Origin: UBA1858 sp045106935
Lineage (GTDB): Bacteria > Pseudomonadota > Gammaproteobacteria > UBA4575
DNA length: 64,000 bases
NCBI GenBank assembly: GCA_045106935.1
Contig: JBGCFN010000024.1
Coordinates: 10,004-74,003 of the forward strand
Reading direction: 5' to 3'
The stretch's first letter is position 1, and each line of letters opens with the position of its first letter. Under the pieces are notes generated by a model. It did not search any database. It was not told the origin of the DNA and worked only from the letters and a program-made list of their open reading frames with translations. Below are positions 53,395 through 62,646 of this stretch, piece by piece. The position numbers and the translations under genes were made by a program.

Positions 53395-54119
53395 CAATTA
53401 AGACCGAAGTTCACGCGAGTGCTAATACGAGCGCTAGACGCAGTGAAGCGGTATCGTCTATTGATCCAGTAGCGGTCAAAGACTACTTATTGCAGCATCC
53501 AGAATTTTTTAATCAACACCCCGCACTGTTGCGTGATCTTGATATAAAACATGAGTCCGGTACAGCCGTCTCATTGGTTGAACGCCAAATTCAGCTATTA
53601 CGAGATAAAAATGGCAGTTTAGAGAAGAAAATTCTTCATCTTGTTCAAATTGCACAGGACAATGAAATATTAGAAGAGCAATTGCATCGAATAGCACGCC
53701 GCTTGATTGAGATTGATCATAATAAGAATATTATCCCTATTATAAATGACCTATTAAATAATGAGTTTCCATCATTGCAAATTCGCTTAGGCCTCTATGA
53801 TGTTGCACCAGAATATACCGTGCCTACAGAAAACAACATAACGGCAGCAGATTTGGATTATGTGTTCTACAAGCAAATCATCCAAGAGAATTGCAGAGAT
53901 TGTATTTTCTTGCGTGGTAAAGGCTTAGTCGATTTATTTGTCAGACGAGTTGATGTTAAGTCTGGTGTCGCGATTCCACTGCGAAGTAATAAGAATTTTG
54001 GTGTATTACTACTCGGAAGTTCTAACGAAAATCGCTTTTACGAAGGGATGGGAACATTATTTTTAGAATATCTAGCCGACTTGCTTAGCCGCAAGTTGAA
54101 AAAGCTACTTAAACAATAA
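53391..54119 (+). CDS. DUF484 family protein
   Basis: A 242-residue cytosolic protein of the DUF484 family, which has a GAF-like fold. VKDYLLQHPEFFNQHPALL at the N-terminus is the family hallmark, and the C-terminal SKLKKLL-type helix is also present. It is nearly always located between dapF and xerC in gammaproteobacteria, as here (4-base overlap with dapF, 17 bases before xerC). The function is not established. Confidence 0.93.
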   Translation: MTIKTEVHASANTSARRSEAVSSIDPVAVKDYLLQHPEFFNQHPALLRDLDIKHESGTAVSLVERQIQLLRDKNGSLEKKILHLVQIAQDNEILEEQLHRIARRLIEIDHNKNIIPIINDLLNNEFPSLQIRLGLYDVAPEYTVPTENNITAADLDYVFYKQIIQENCRDCIFLRGKGLVDLFVRRVDVKSGVAIPLRSNKNFGVLLLGSSNENRFYEGMGTLFLEYLADLLSRKLKKLLKQ

Positions 54120-54136
54120 TCTATTATATTGCGAAG

Positions 54137-55033
54137 ATGCATAGTCAATCATTGCCAGAATACTTAGATTATCTTCGCACCATCAAGCACTACTCCCCCG
54201 CGACTCTAGAGAGTTATCAGCGGGATATTGAAGGCTTCTTCAAGTTTTTATCTGAACAACAGATTGACGATGTTGATCAAGCAACAATTCATGATATTCG
54301 CGCTTATATTGCCAGTTGTCACCGCAAGGGTATGGCAGAAAGCAGTATGCAGCGATTGCTTTCATCGCTACGAGGGTTCTATAAGTACTTATTGAAAGAC
54401 AATCAAATCGGCGCTAATCCTGCGGCTGATGTACGTGCACCAAAAGGTGCTAAGAAGCTCCCTAAGGTGTTAGATGTTGACCAGGTTGACCGTCTACTAA
54501 GTAGTGAAAGTACTACGCCATTAGCGGTACGAGATAAGGCAATGATGGAGTTGTTTTATTCCTCTGGACTACGGTTGTCTGAACTAGTTAATTTGGATGT
54601 TTTGGACTTAGACCTAAAGGCAGGCCAAGTTAAAATATTAGGAAAAGGCAACAAGACGCGATACTTGCCAGTGGGCAAACAGGCAAATCAAGCTGTTAGT
54701 GAATGGCTGGATTTGCGCCTTGGATTGGCGCAAGCAGGCGAAAAAGCTGTTTTTATAAACAATCGTGGTTCACGTCTGTCACAACGCGCTGTGCAAAAAA
54801 GGATGCGTGAGCAAGCGCAACGCACTGAGTTAGGCGTACACGTTCATCCGCATATGTTAAGACACTCATTTGCTAGCCACTTATTGGAATCTAGTGGTGA
54901 TTTAAGATCAGTTCAAGAATTACTTGGACATGCCAATATCAGCACAACGCAAGTCTATACGCAGCTAGATTTCCAGCATTTAGCTAAGGTTTATGACCAG
55001 GCTCACCCCCGAGCAAGAAAAACACCTAAGTAA
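54137..55033 (+). CDS. xerC: Tyrosine recombinase XerC
   Basis: XerC acts with XerD to resolve chromosome dimers at dif. The 298-residue protein has an N-terminal SAM-like DNA-binding domain (LDYLRTIKHYSPATLESYQRD). Its catalytic set is Arg in SSGLRLSELV, Lys in GKGNKTRYLP, HMLRHSFASHLLE, then LGHANISTTQVYTQ with the nucleophilic Tyr. The complete set and the dapF-DUF484 context indicate the chromosomal XerC rather than a phage integrase. Confidence 0.95.
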   Translation: MHSQSLPEYLDYLRTIKHYSPATLESYQRDIEGFFKFLSEQQIDDVDQATIHDIRAYIASCHRKGMAESSMQRLLSSLRGFYKYLLKDNQIGANPAADVRAPKGAKKLPKVLDVDQVDRLLSSESTTPLAVRDKAMMELFYSSGLRLSELVNLDVLDLDLKAGQVKILGKGNKTRYLPVGKQANQAVSEWLDLRLGLAQAGEKAVFINNRGSRLSQRAVQKRMREQAQRTELGVHVHPHMLRHSFASHLLESSGDLRSVQELLGHANISTTQVYTQLDFQHLAKVYDQAHPRARKTPK

Positions 55034-55149
55034 GTAAAATTCTGCGTAATTGTCTACTTTGGTAGATAACCCCGGGCATCCCCAGTCGTGTACAATTCGC
55101 GACAATTCAAATCAATGGTCAACTTTTAGGTTTATTTAAAGGCATTAGC

Positions 55150-55668
55150 ATGACGACAATAGTTTCAGTGAGGCGTGAGGGCCAAGTAGTTCTAGGTGGG
55201 GATGGGCAGGTGACACTAGGTAACACGGTTATGAAGGGCAACGCGAAAAAAGTTCGCCGATTATACAATGACCAAGTTATTGCTGGTTTTGCTGGTGGAA
55301 CAGCCGATGCATTCACGTTGTTTGAACGATTCGAAGGCAAACTAGAAAAGCACGGGGGTCACCTCACTCGCTCGGCTGTAGAGCTGGCTAAGGATTGGCG
55401 GACAGACCGAATGTTACGTCGTTTAGAAGCATTACTAGCGGTGGCGGATGAGACGACATCATTAGTTATTTCAGGGAATGGTGATGTTATAGAGCCTGAA
55501 GACTCATTGATTGCTATCGGGTCTGGCGGGCCATTTGCTCAAGCAGCCGCACGTGCTTTGCTAGATCATAGCCAACTAAGTGCACGTGAAATTGTAGATA
55601 ATGCGCTGAGCATCGCGTCGAGCATCTGTATTTACACAAATAACAATGTTGCTGTAGAGGAACTTTAG
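55150..55668 (+). CDS. hslV: HslV protease subunit
   Basis: HslV is the proteolytic core of the HslUV protease. The 172-residue protein begins MTTIVSVRREGQVVLGGDGQ. Thr2 becomes the catalytic N-terminal threonine after Met removal. KKVRRLYNDQVIAGFAGGTADA is also conserved. It is followed by hslU after 20 bases. Confidence 0.97.
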   Translation: MTTIVSVRREGQVVLGGDGQVTLGNTVMKGNAKKVRRLYNDQVIAGFAGGTADAFTLFERFEGKLEKHGGHLTRSAVELAKDWRTDRMLRRLEALLAVADETTSLVISGNGDVIEPEDSLIAIGSGGPFAQAAARALLDHSQLSAREIVDNALSIASSICIYTNNNVAVEEL

Positions 55669-55688
55669 TTTTTTAAAAGGAATTATTT

Positions 55689-57029
55689 ATGTCTAGTATG
55701 ACACCGCGTGAAATTGTCGAAGAGCTAGATCGGCATATTGTGGGGCAAGATGATGCCAAACGAGCTGTCGCGATTGCTTTGCGTAATCGATGGCGCAGAA
55801 TGCAACTACCAGAAGAATTGCAAGTAGAGGTAACCCCAAAAAACATTTTAATGATTGGTCCTACAGGTGTAGGTAAGACTGAAATTGCACGACGATTAGC
55901 AAAATTAGCTAATGCACCATTTATAAAAGTAGAAGCGACGAAGTTTACAGAAGTCGGCTACGTCGGTCGTGATGTTGAATCGATCATTCGTGACTTAACC
56001 GATAGCGCAATCAATTTAACGCGCGAAGTTGAAATGACAAAAGTTAAATTTCGTGCAGAAGAAGCGGCTGAAGAACGCATACTTGATGTGTTTGTGCCGC
56101 CACCAAAGTCCGATAGTTTCGAATCTAATGAAGATAGTAATTCAGGGTTTGCGAGTGAGACACGTCAGAAGTTTAGGAAAAAATTACGCGAAGGTGATTT
56201 AGACGATAAAGAAATTGAAATTGACATAAAAGCAAATCCTCTGGGTGTAGAAATTATGACGCCACCCGGCATGGAGGATATGGCAAGTCAGTTGCAAGGG
56301 ATGTTCCAAAATATGGGCACGCAGAAAACAAATCAACGCAAGTTGAAAGTGAAAGATGCGTTTAAAATATTAGTAGATGAAGAAGCACAGAAATTAATTA
56401 ATGAAGATGATGTTAAAGCACGTGCTTTAAGACAAGTTGAACAAAATGGAATTGTATTTCTAGATGAAATAGATAAGGTCGCTAAACGAGGTGAGTACAG
56501 TGGTACAGATGTATCACGCGAGGGAGTACAGCGTGATTTATTGCCGTTAGTGGAAGGAAGTTCTGTATCAACAAAACATGGTGTGGTTAAAACAGATCAT
56601 ATACTGTTTATTGCATCGGGTGCATTTCATCTATCTAAGCCAACTGACCTAATACCAGAGCTGCAAGGGCGATTGCCAATTAGAGTTGAATTAAATGCAT
56701 TAAAGGTTGAAGACTTTGTTAGCATTCTTGTAGAGCCTAAAGCATCTTTAACTGAGCAATATGTTGAGTTGATGGCAACTGAAGGGGTGACATTAGAGTT
56801 CACGAAGGAAGGCATTCAAAGCATTGCCCAAACGGCATATGATGTTAATGAGCGCACGGAGAACATTGGTGCGCGACGCTTGCATACTATTATGGAGCGA
56901 TTATTAGAGTCGTTATCTTTTGAAGCCCCTGATAAAGATGGTCAGAAGATAGTGATCGATCAACAATATGTTGGCGATAATGTCTCAGAGTTAAGTAAAG
57001 ACGAAGATCTAAGTCGATATATCTTGTAA
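55689..57029 (+). CDS. hslU: HslU unfoldase ATPase
   Basis: HslU unfolds substrates and feeds them to HslV. The 446-residue AAA+ protein has Walker A GPTGVGKTE (57-65), the GYVGRDVES pore motif, the HslU-specific intermediate domain (about 110-240, rich in Glu and Lys), Walker B VFLDEIDKVAKRG and the C-terminal EDLSRYIL that docks on HslV. Length matches E. coli (443). Confidence 0.98.
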   Translation: MSSMTPREIVEELDRHIVGQDDAKRAVAIALRNRWRRMQLPEELQVEVTPKNILMIGPTGVGKTEIARRLAKLANAPFIKVEATKFTEVGYVGRDVESIIRDLTDSAINLTREVEMTKVKFRAEEAAEERILDVFVPPPKSDSFESNEDSNSGFASETRQKFRKKLREGDLDDKEIEIDIKANPLGVEIMTPPGMEDMASQLQGMFQNMGTQKTNQRKLKVKDAFKILVDEEAQKLINEDDVKARALRQVEQNGIVFLDEIDKVAKRGEYSGTDVSREGVQRDLLPLVEGSSVSTKHGVVKTDHILFIASGAFHLSKPTDLIPELQGRLPIRVELNALKVEDFVSILVEPKASLTEQYVELMATEGVTLEFTKEGIQSIAQTAYDVNERTENIGARRLHTIMERLLESLSFEAPDKDGQKIVIDQQYVGDNVSELSKDEDLSRYIL

Positions 57030-57075
57030 GTAAAACTAGATCGACAACATATAATTATTAAGCAAGGATTAAAGT

Positions 57076-57438
57076 ATGGCTAAGGTTATTCCAACAGAAA
57101 TACAATTACACCAAAAGTCTAGAGTGCTAGAAATAGCATTTGATGATGGTGAGCGCTACGAGTTAAGTTGTGAGCTGTTACGTGTGTATTCTCCATCTGC
57201 TGAAGTCACAGGGCATGGGCCAGGCACAGAAGTGCTGCAAGTGGGTAAAGAGGACGTCAATATTAGCGCAATAGAGCCAGTAGGAAATTATGCTGTCAGG
57301 CTTGTGTTTGATGATAACCATGACACAGGATTATATAGTTGGGAGCACCTACATGATCTTGGCGCAAATAAAGATGAGAAATGGAAAAATTATCTAGATA
57401 GATTAGAAGCGGCAGGGCATAAACGAAATACTCACTAA
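57076..57438 (+). CDS. DUF971 family protein
   Basis: A 120-residue protein of the DUF971/gamma-butyrobetaine-hydroxylase-like N-terminal family. PTEIQLHQKSRVLEIAFDDGE and VGNYAVRLVFDDNHDTGLYSW are typical. In some members the domain is linked to metal binding or iron-sulphur assembly, but this is not established for this type. It often lies between hslU and ubiE in gammaproteobacteria, as here. Confidence 0.9.
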   Translation: MAKVIPTEIQLHQKSRVLEIAFDDGERYELSCELLRVYSPSAEVTGHGPGTEVLQVGKEDVNISAIEPVGNYAVRLVFDDNHDTGLYSWEHLHDLGANKDEKWKNYLDRLEAAGHKRNTH

Positions 57439-57447
57439 AGTTTATTT

Positions 57448-58194
57448 ATGAGCAACCAAGAAAAAACACACTTTGGCTACACTGATGTAAGTCCCAAAGA
57501 AAAAACCCAGCGTGTTCGTCAGGTGTTCGAATCTGTTGCGGATAATTACGATGTCATGAACGACTTAATGTCGATGGGATTGCATCGTGTATGGAAAAAA
57601 TTTGCATTACATATTGCAGGTGTTAGGCCAAAGCAAAAGATACTTGATTTGGCCGGAGGCACAGGCGACTTAGCAGCTGAGTTACATAAAAGAGTTGGTG
57701 AGCAAGGGCAGGTAGTTCTTTGTGATATTAATGCCAGTATGCTCGGGGTTGGTCGTGAAAGAATGATTGATCGTGGCTTGTTAAATAATTTGAATTACGT
57801 GCAAGCCAATGCAGAAGCACTACCCTTTGCAGATAATAGTTTTGACTGTATTACTATGGCATTTGGGTTGCGGAATGTTACCTATAAAGAAAAATGTTTG
57901 GCATCAGCATATGCCAAACTTAAACCTGCCGGTAAATTCATTGTATTAGAATTCTCCAAGCCAGCACCTTGGTTGCGGCCAATGTATGATATGTATTCAT
58001 TTTCAATATTACCTAAACTGGGTCAATGGATTGCCAAAGATGAAGAGAGTTATCGTTATTTGGCTGAATCAATTCGAATGCACCCCGATCAACCAACACT
58101 TCAGCAAATGTTTGCTCAGGCAGGATTTGATCGTTGCAGTTACGTGAATATGAGCGCAGGCATTGTGGCTGCCCATATCGGATATAAGTATTGA
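57448..58194 (+). CDS. ubiE: Ubiquinone/menaquinone C-methyltransferase
   Basis: UbiE methylates the quinone ring using S-adenosylmethionine. The 248-residue protein has VADNYDVMNDLMSMGLHRVWK, the SAM-binding loop LDLAGGTGDLAAELHK and the family segment FGLRNVTYKEK. Its stop is followed one base later by the ubiJ start, forming ubiE-ubiJ-ubiB for ubiquinone synthesis. Confidence 0.97.
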   Translation: MSNQEKTHFGYTDVSPKEKTQRVRQVFESVADNYDVMNDLMSMGLHRVWKKFALHIAGVRPKQKILDLAGGTGDLAAELHKRVGEQGQVVLCDINASMLGVGRERMIDRGLLNNLNYVQANAEALPFADNSFDCITMAFGLRNVTYKEKCLASAYAKLKPAGKFIVLEFSKPAPWLRPMYDMYSFSILPKLGQWIAKDEESYRYLAESIRMHPDQPTLQQMFAQAGFDRCSYVNMSAGIVAAHIGYKY

Positions 58195-58195
58195 T

Positions 58196-58783
58196 ATGAA
58201 GGATGTAATTATTGCTGGCTTAAATCGCTATCTTGAAGCTGATCAAGAGCGTGCAGCAGGATTGGATTCGATTAAAGGTAAGCTAATCCGAATATATGTT
58301 CGTGAGATTGAAAAGGAATTATTGTTGCGAATTCAACAGCGTTATATTGAAGACGCAGATATAGATGTTCAAGCAGATGTGGAAATTTCAATTTCGCTTA
58401 AAATACTACCCGAATTCTTAATGGGTGCTGATCAAGATAAATTGATTAAAAATGGCGGCATTGAAATTAAAGGTGATGCCCATATTGCAAGTGTATTCCA
58501 AAATACTTTGCGAGAAATTGAAATAGATTGGGAAGAGTTGTTATCAAAATACACAGGTGATGCGGTCGCCCATCAGGTGGGAAAAGGTGCAAAAGCACTT
58601 CATTCATTTGGACGCAATCTACGCCAAAATTTACATCAAGATATACGTGACTATTTGCAAGACAATATACAAGCCTCAGCAACTCAGGATGAAGTAGATC
58701 AGTTTATACAAGATGTTGATAATGTGCGTGCCAAAGCCGATCGTTTAGAAGCACGATTAAATCGATTGCAAAATCGCCATTAA
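58196..58783 (+). CDS. ubiJ: Ubiquinone biosynthesis accessory factor UbiJ (SCP2-type)
   Basis: UbiJ is an SCP2-domain lipid-binding protein that organises the ubiquinone biosynthetic complex. I chose the ATG at 58196, one base after ubiE, giving 195 residues (MKDVIIAGLNRYLEADQER). A longer frame from 58163 would overlap ubiE by 32 bases. IRIYVREIEKELLLRIQ and a C-terminal coiled-coil helix with VRAKADRLEARLNRLQ are typical. Confidence 0.93.
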   Translation: MKDVIIAGLNRYLEADQERAAGLDSIKGKLIRIYVREIEKELLLRIQQRYIEDADIDVQADVEISISLKILPEFLMGADQDKLIKNGGIEIKGDAHIASVFQNTLREIEIDWEELLSKYTGDAVAHQVGKGAKALHSFGRNLRQNLHQDIRDYLQDNIQASATQDEVDQFIQDVDNVRAKADRLEARLNRLQNRH

Positions 58784-58797
58784 CCAAACTATATATT

Positions 58798-60363
58798 ATG
58801 CGCTTACTTCGACAATTCTTTCGCATTATTCAGATCAATATTGTTCTGGTACGTCATGGCCTAGAAGAAGTAATTTTTGCAATCCATTTATTTCGGCCAG
58901 TTCGATTCTTGTTGTTATTGCTGCCATGGCACTGGTTTCGAAGAGTAGATATTTCACATGGAGTGCGAATACGTCGAACACTAGAAGATCTTGGTCCAAT
59001 CTTCGTCAAGTTTGGCCAAGCTTTATCAACACGTCGAGATTTGTTGCCTGATGATATTGCAGATGAGTTGACCAAACTACAAGATCGTGTGCCGCCTTTC
59101 CCAGGAGATGAAGCAAGACAGATAGTTGAAACTGCTTATGGATGTGATGTTAGTGAGATATTTGCGGCATTTGATGAAACCCCGTTAGCGTCAGCGTCAA
59201 TCGCACAGGTACATGCTGCCACATTGCATAATGGTGCAGATGTGGTGGTTAAAGTATTAAGACCAGATGTGCGAAAACATATAAAGAGAGATCTTGAAGT
59301 GCTGCATCTGATAGCAGACTTGGCACACCGTTACTGGGCTGACGGACCTAGATTGAGGCCGCGCGAGATTGTTGATGACTACGAACAAACAGTCATGGAT
59401 GAGTTAGATTTATTGCGTGAAGCAGCAAATGCTAGCCAATTGCGACGAAACTTTGAAGGTTGTTCCGATTTATATGTGCCAGAAGTGTATTGGGATCATT
59501 GTCGTGTCAATGTCATGGTGATGGAGCGCATTCATGGCATTGCAGTTAATGACGTTAAAACGTTGGCTGAAAATAACGTCAACATGAAGAAGTTGTCTGA
59601 GCGCGGCGTTAATATTTTCTTTACCCAAGTGTTTGAGCATAATTTCTTCCATGCCGATATGCACCCAGGCAATATTTTTGTGTCTTATGAAACACCAGAA
59701 GATCCTAAATATTTAGGTGTAGATTTTGGCATCATGGGAACATTATCCGTAGAAGATCAGCGATACTTGGCAGAAAATTTATTGGCGTTCTTTAATCAAG
59801 ATTATCGCCGAGTGGCTGAGTTACATTTAGAATCAGGCTGGGTGCCCGCCAATACAAGAATTGATCACTTTGAATCGGCAATAAGAACAGTATGTGAACC
59901 AATATTCCAGAAGCCGATTAGTGAAATATCATTTGGAAATTTATTGCTGCGCTTATTCCAAACGGCGCGAAGATTTCAAATGGAAGTACAGCCACAATTG
60001 GTGTTATTGCAGAAAACTTTATTGAACATAGAAGGGCTGGGCCGTCAGTTAGACCCTGACCTTGATTTGTGGAAGACTGCAAAGCCATTTTTGGACCGTT
60101 GGATGAGTGAGCAGGTAGGCGTGCATGCGCTGATTAAAGGGATGCGAAAACATTTGCCAAAAGTGTTAGAACAAGCGCCCGAGCTACCCGCATTAGTACA
60201 TGGGTACTTTGCTCGTGCAGAACAAGCTCCTAAACATGAAAATGAAATGCTTAAATTAGCAGTGCAACAATTAGAGCATAAGTATAAACAACAAAGAAAA
60301 ATATCGTTTCTAACTGCGTTACTTGCAGTGATATCTGCCGCAGCAATAGCATTTTATTTTTAA
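58798..60363 (+). CDS. ubiB: Ubiquinone biosynthesis regulatory kinase-like protein UbiB
   Basis: UbiB is an ABC1/ADCK-type atypical ATPase needed for ubiquinone synthesis at the membrane. The 521-residue protein has the KFGQALSTRRD (KxGQ) motif, the A-rich loop ASASIAQVHAA, HADMHPGNIF and DFGIMG, and a C-terminal membrane helix (LTALLAVISAAAIAFYF). It follows ubiJ by 14 bases. Confidence 0.97.
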   Translation: MRLLRQFFRIIQINIVLVRHGLEEVIFAIHLFRPVRFLLLLLPWHWFRRVDISHGVRIRRTLEDLGPIFVKFGQALSTRRDLLPDDIADELTKLQDRVPPFPGDEARQIVETAYGCDVSEIFAAFDETPLASASIAQVHAATLHNGADVVVKVLRPDVRKHIKRDLEVLHLIADLAHRYWADGPRLRPREIVDDYEQTVMDELDLLREAANASQLRRNFEGCSDLYVPEVYWDHCRVNVMVMERIHGIAVNDVKTLAENNVNMKKLSERGVNIFFTQVFEHNFFHADMHPGNIFVSYETPEDPKYLGVDFGIMGTLSVEDQRYLAENLLAFFNQDYRRVAELHLESGWVPANTRIDHFESAIRTVCEPIFQKPISEISFGNLLLRLFQTARRFQMEVQPQLVLLQKTLLNIEGLGRQLDPDLDLWKTAKPFLDRWMSEQVGVHALIKGMRKHLPKVLEQAPELPALVHGYFARAEQAPKHENEMLKLAVQQLEHKYKQQRKISFLTALLAVISAAAIAFYF

Positions 60364-60429
60364 ATACTTCAAATAACTTAATAGCTCTTTGTATGAGTAT
60401 GAGAGCTCTATAACTAGTGAAAAAATATT

Positions 60430-62613
60430 GTGGATGTATCTCCTATACTCGATGGCTTAAATCAAGAACAGCGTAATGCGGTGACTGCAACACCTGGCCC
60501 GGCATTAGTTTTGGCAGGTGCAGGTAGTGGTAAAACTCGAGTGCTCGTGCATCGAATTGCATGGCTATGTAATGTTGAGGGTGTATCGCCTTATGGCTTA
60601 TTAGCCGTGACGTTTACCAATAAAGCAGCAGCGGAAATGCGTTCGAGAGTTGAAAGTCTGCTCGAAGCAAACTTATCAGGTATGTGGGTAGGCACATTCC
60701 ATGGGATTGCTCACCGTATGTTGAGGGCACATTGGCAAGCAGCAAATTTACCGCAAGCGTTTCAGATATTAGATTCCGATGACCAACATCGTCTAGTTAA
60801 GCGAATTATGAAAGGTCTTGAATTGGATGAATCTAAATGGCCAGTCAAGCAAGCGCAATGGTTTATAAACGCACGCAAAGATGAAGGGTTGCGCGCGAGC
60901 CAAATTCAAGATGGCGGCGATCTAACCACGCGGCAATTATTGAGAGTATATATTGCCTATGAGGCAGCATGTGAGCGGGCCGGTGTTGTTGATTTCGCTG
61001 AATTATTGTTACGGTCTTTAGAGTTGTTGCGTAACAATGAAGATATTATTACCCATTACCGTAATCGATTTCGTCATGTTTTAGTTGATGAGTTTCAGGA
61101 TACAAACTCAATACAATATGATTGGCTGAAATTGCTTGCAGGAAATAACAATCCCGTGTTTGCTGTCGGTGATGATGACCAATCTATCTATGGTTGGCGT
61201 GGCGCTAAAATAGAAAACATTTTTTCCTTTAGTAAAGACTATGCAGATACACAAACATTTCGTCTAGAGCAAAATTATCGTTCAACCAGTACTATTTTAT
61301 CTGCAGCGAATGGATTAATTGATCATAACCAAGGCCGACTCGGTAAGAAACTTTGGACTGATGGGAATGAAGGCTCTCCAGTTCAATTATACGCGGCATA
61401 TAATGAACATGATGAAGCACGCTTTGTTATTGAAAGAGTTAAAGAATGGGTCAATCAACAGAATCGAAAGTACAGTGAGATAGCAATACTTTATCGTTCT
61501 AACGTACAGTCACGTGTGTTTGAGGAAAATCTCATTGCTCAACAAATGCCGTATCGAATATACGGCGGCTTACGTTTCTTTGAACGTGCAGAAATTAAAG
61601 ATGCATTAGCTTACTTGCGTTTAAGTTCCAGTCGCATTGCAGATCCAGCATTTGAACGCATAGTAAATCATCCTCCTCGTGGAATTGGTGATAGAACATT
61701 ACAAGTGATTCGTGATTATGCACGCGCAGAGTCTGTGCCATTGTGGGAGGCAACGAATACCATTGTTTCTCAAGGTTCATTAGCTGCAAGAGCGCAAGGA
61801 GCATTGGTTCAATTTATTACTTTGATTGAAAGACTGTCTGATGAAATAAAAGATAAAGAACTTGAAGAGCAAGTAGAACAAGTGATTGGCTTGTCGGGGC
61901 TTCAAGCACATTTTGAAAAAGACCGTAGTGAGAAAGGGCAGTCACGTGTAGAAAACTTGCATGAATTAATAGAAGCCGCTCGCGGTTTTCGTTATGAGAG
62001 TGAGGATGGTGAAGAGTTAACAGAACTCGATGCCTTCTTATCTAACGCAGCATTAGAGTCTGGTGAGGGGCAAGCATCAAAGTGGGAAGATTGCGTACAA
62101 TTAATGACGTTACATACGGCTAAGGGGCTTGAGTTTCCTTTGGTTTTCTTGGTAGGAATGGAGGAAGGTCTGTTCCCTAGCAGCATGTCTATGGATGAAC
62201 CTGGGCGCGTCGAAGAAGAAAGACGTTTATGTTATGTCGGTATCACTCGAGCACGCGAACACTTAATGTTATGTTTTGCCGAGTCTCGGCGACACTATGG
62301 AAATGAAAATTACAATCCACCCTCACGGTTTATAAATGAAATTCCGGCTGAGCTTATGGTGGAGGTTAGGCCAAGAGCACGTGTGACACAAACAGTACAT
62401 AGTCCTGAACCTATGCCTAAAGTAAAAAGAAGAATAGATGATGGTGAAGGTGGTATCCGTGTAGGGCAACGTGTATCTCATAAGAAGTTTGGAGAAGGCG
62501 TAGTGATGGACCAGGAAGGTAATGGCAGCAGTGCGCGTGTACAGGTTAAATTTGAGGGCAGTGGCAGTAAATGGTTGGTGTTGGCATATGCCAATTTAAC
62601 TGTGCTAGGTTAA
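60430..62613 (+). CDS. uvrD: DNA helicase II (UvrD)
   Basis: UvrD unwinds DNA in mismatch and nucleotide-excision repair. The 727-residue superfamily 1 helicase has motif Q (LNQEQRNAV), Walker A GAGSGKT (30-36), Walker B DEFQDTNSIQ, DDDQSIYGWRGA and TLHTAKGLEFPLVF. A C-terminal Tudor-like domain, found in UvrD and PcrA, contains VGQRVSHKKFGEGVVMDQEG. The start is GTG at 60430. The length matches E. coli UvrD (720). Confidence 0.96.
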   Translation: MDVSPILDGLNQEQRNAVTATPGPALVLAGAGSGKTRVLVHRIAWLCNVEGVSPYGLLAVTFTNKAAAEMRSRVESLLEANLSGMWVGTFHGIAHRMLRAHWQAANLPQAFQILDSDDQHRLVKRIMKGLELDESKWPVKQAQWFINARKDEGLRASQIQDGGDLTTRQLLRVYIAYEAACERAGVVDFAELLLRSLELLRNNEDIITHYRNRFRHVLVDEFQDTNSIQYDWLKLLAGNNNPVFAVGDDDQSIYGWRGAKIENIFSFSKDYADTQTFRLEQNYRSTSTILSAANGLIDHNQGRLGKKLWTDGNEGSPVQLYAAYNEHDEARFVIERVKEWVNQQNRKYSEIAILYRSNVQSRVFEENLIAQQMPYRIYGGLRFFERAEIKDALAYLRLSSSRIADPAFERIVNHPPRGIGDRTLQVIRDYARAESVPLWEATNTIVSQGSLAARAQGALVQFITLIERLSDEIKDKELEEQVEQVIGLSGLQAHFEKDRSEKGQSRVENLHELIEAARGFRYESEDGEELTELDAFLSNAALESGEGQASKWEDCVQLMTLHTAKGLEFPLVFLVGMEEGLFPSSMSMDEPGRVEEERRLCYVGITRAREHLMLCFAESRRHYGNENYNPPSRFINEIPAELMVEVRPRARVTQTVHSPEPMPKVKRRIDDGEGGIRVGQRVSHKKFGEGVVMDQEGNGSSARVQVKFEGSGSKWLVLAYANLTVLG

Positions 62614-62646
62614 AAATAAAAATAGTCATGTGAGAGGTGGTCAAAG

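Noticed and set aside
54137..55033. Phage or integron integrase
   Set aside because: The dapF-DUF484-xerC order and the full-length match to XerC indicate the chromosomal recombinase. No attachment site, excisionase or phage gene is nearby.
55051..55090. Heat-shock (sigma-32) promoter before hslV
   Set aside because: CCCC runs occur near 55070-55085, but no CTTGAA-like -35 lies at the right distance, so I do not call it.
60383..60407. AGCTCT/AGAGCT inverted repeat between ubiB and uvrD
   Set aside because: It has only six base pairs and a 13-base centre, with no T-run. This is within chance expectation.
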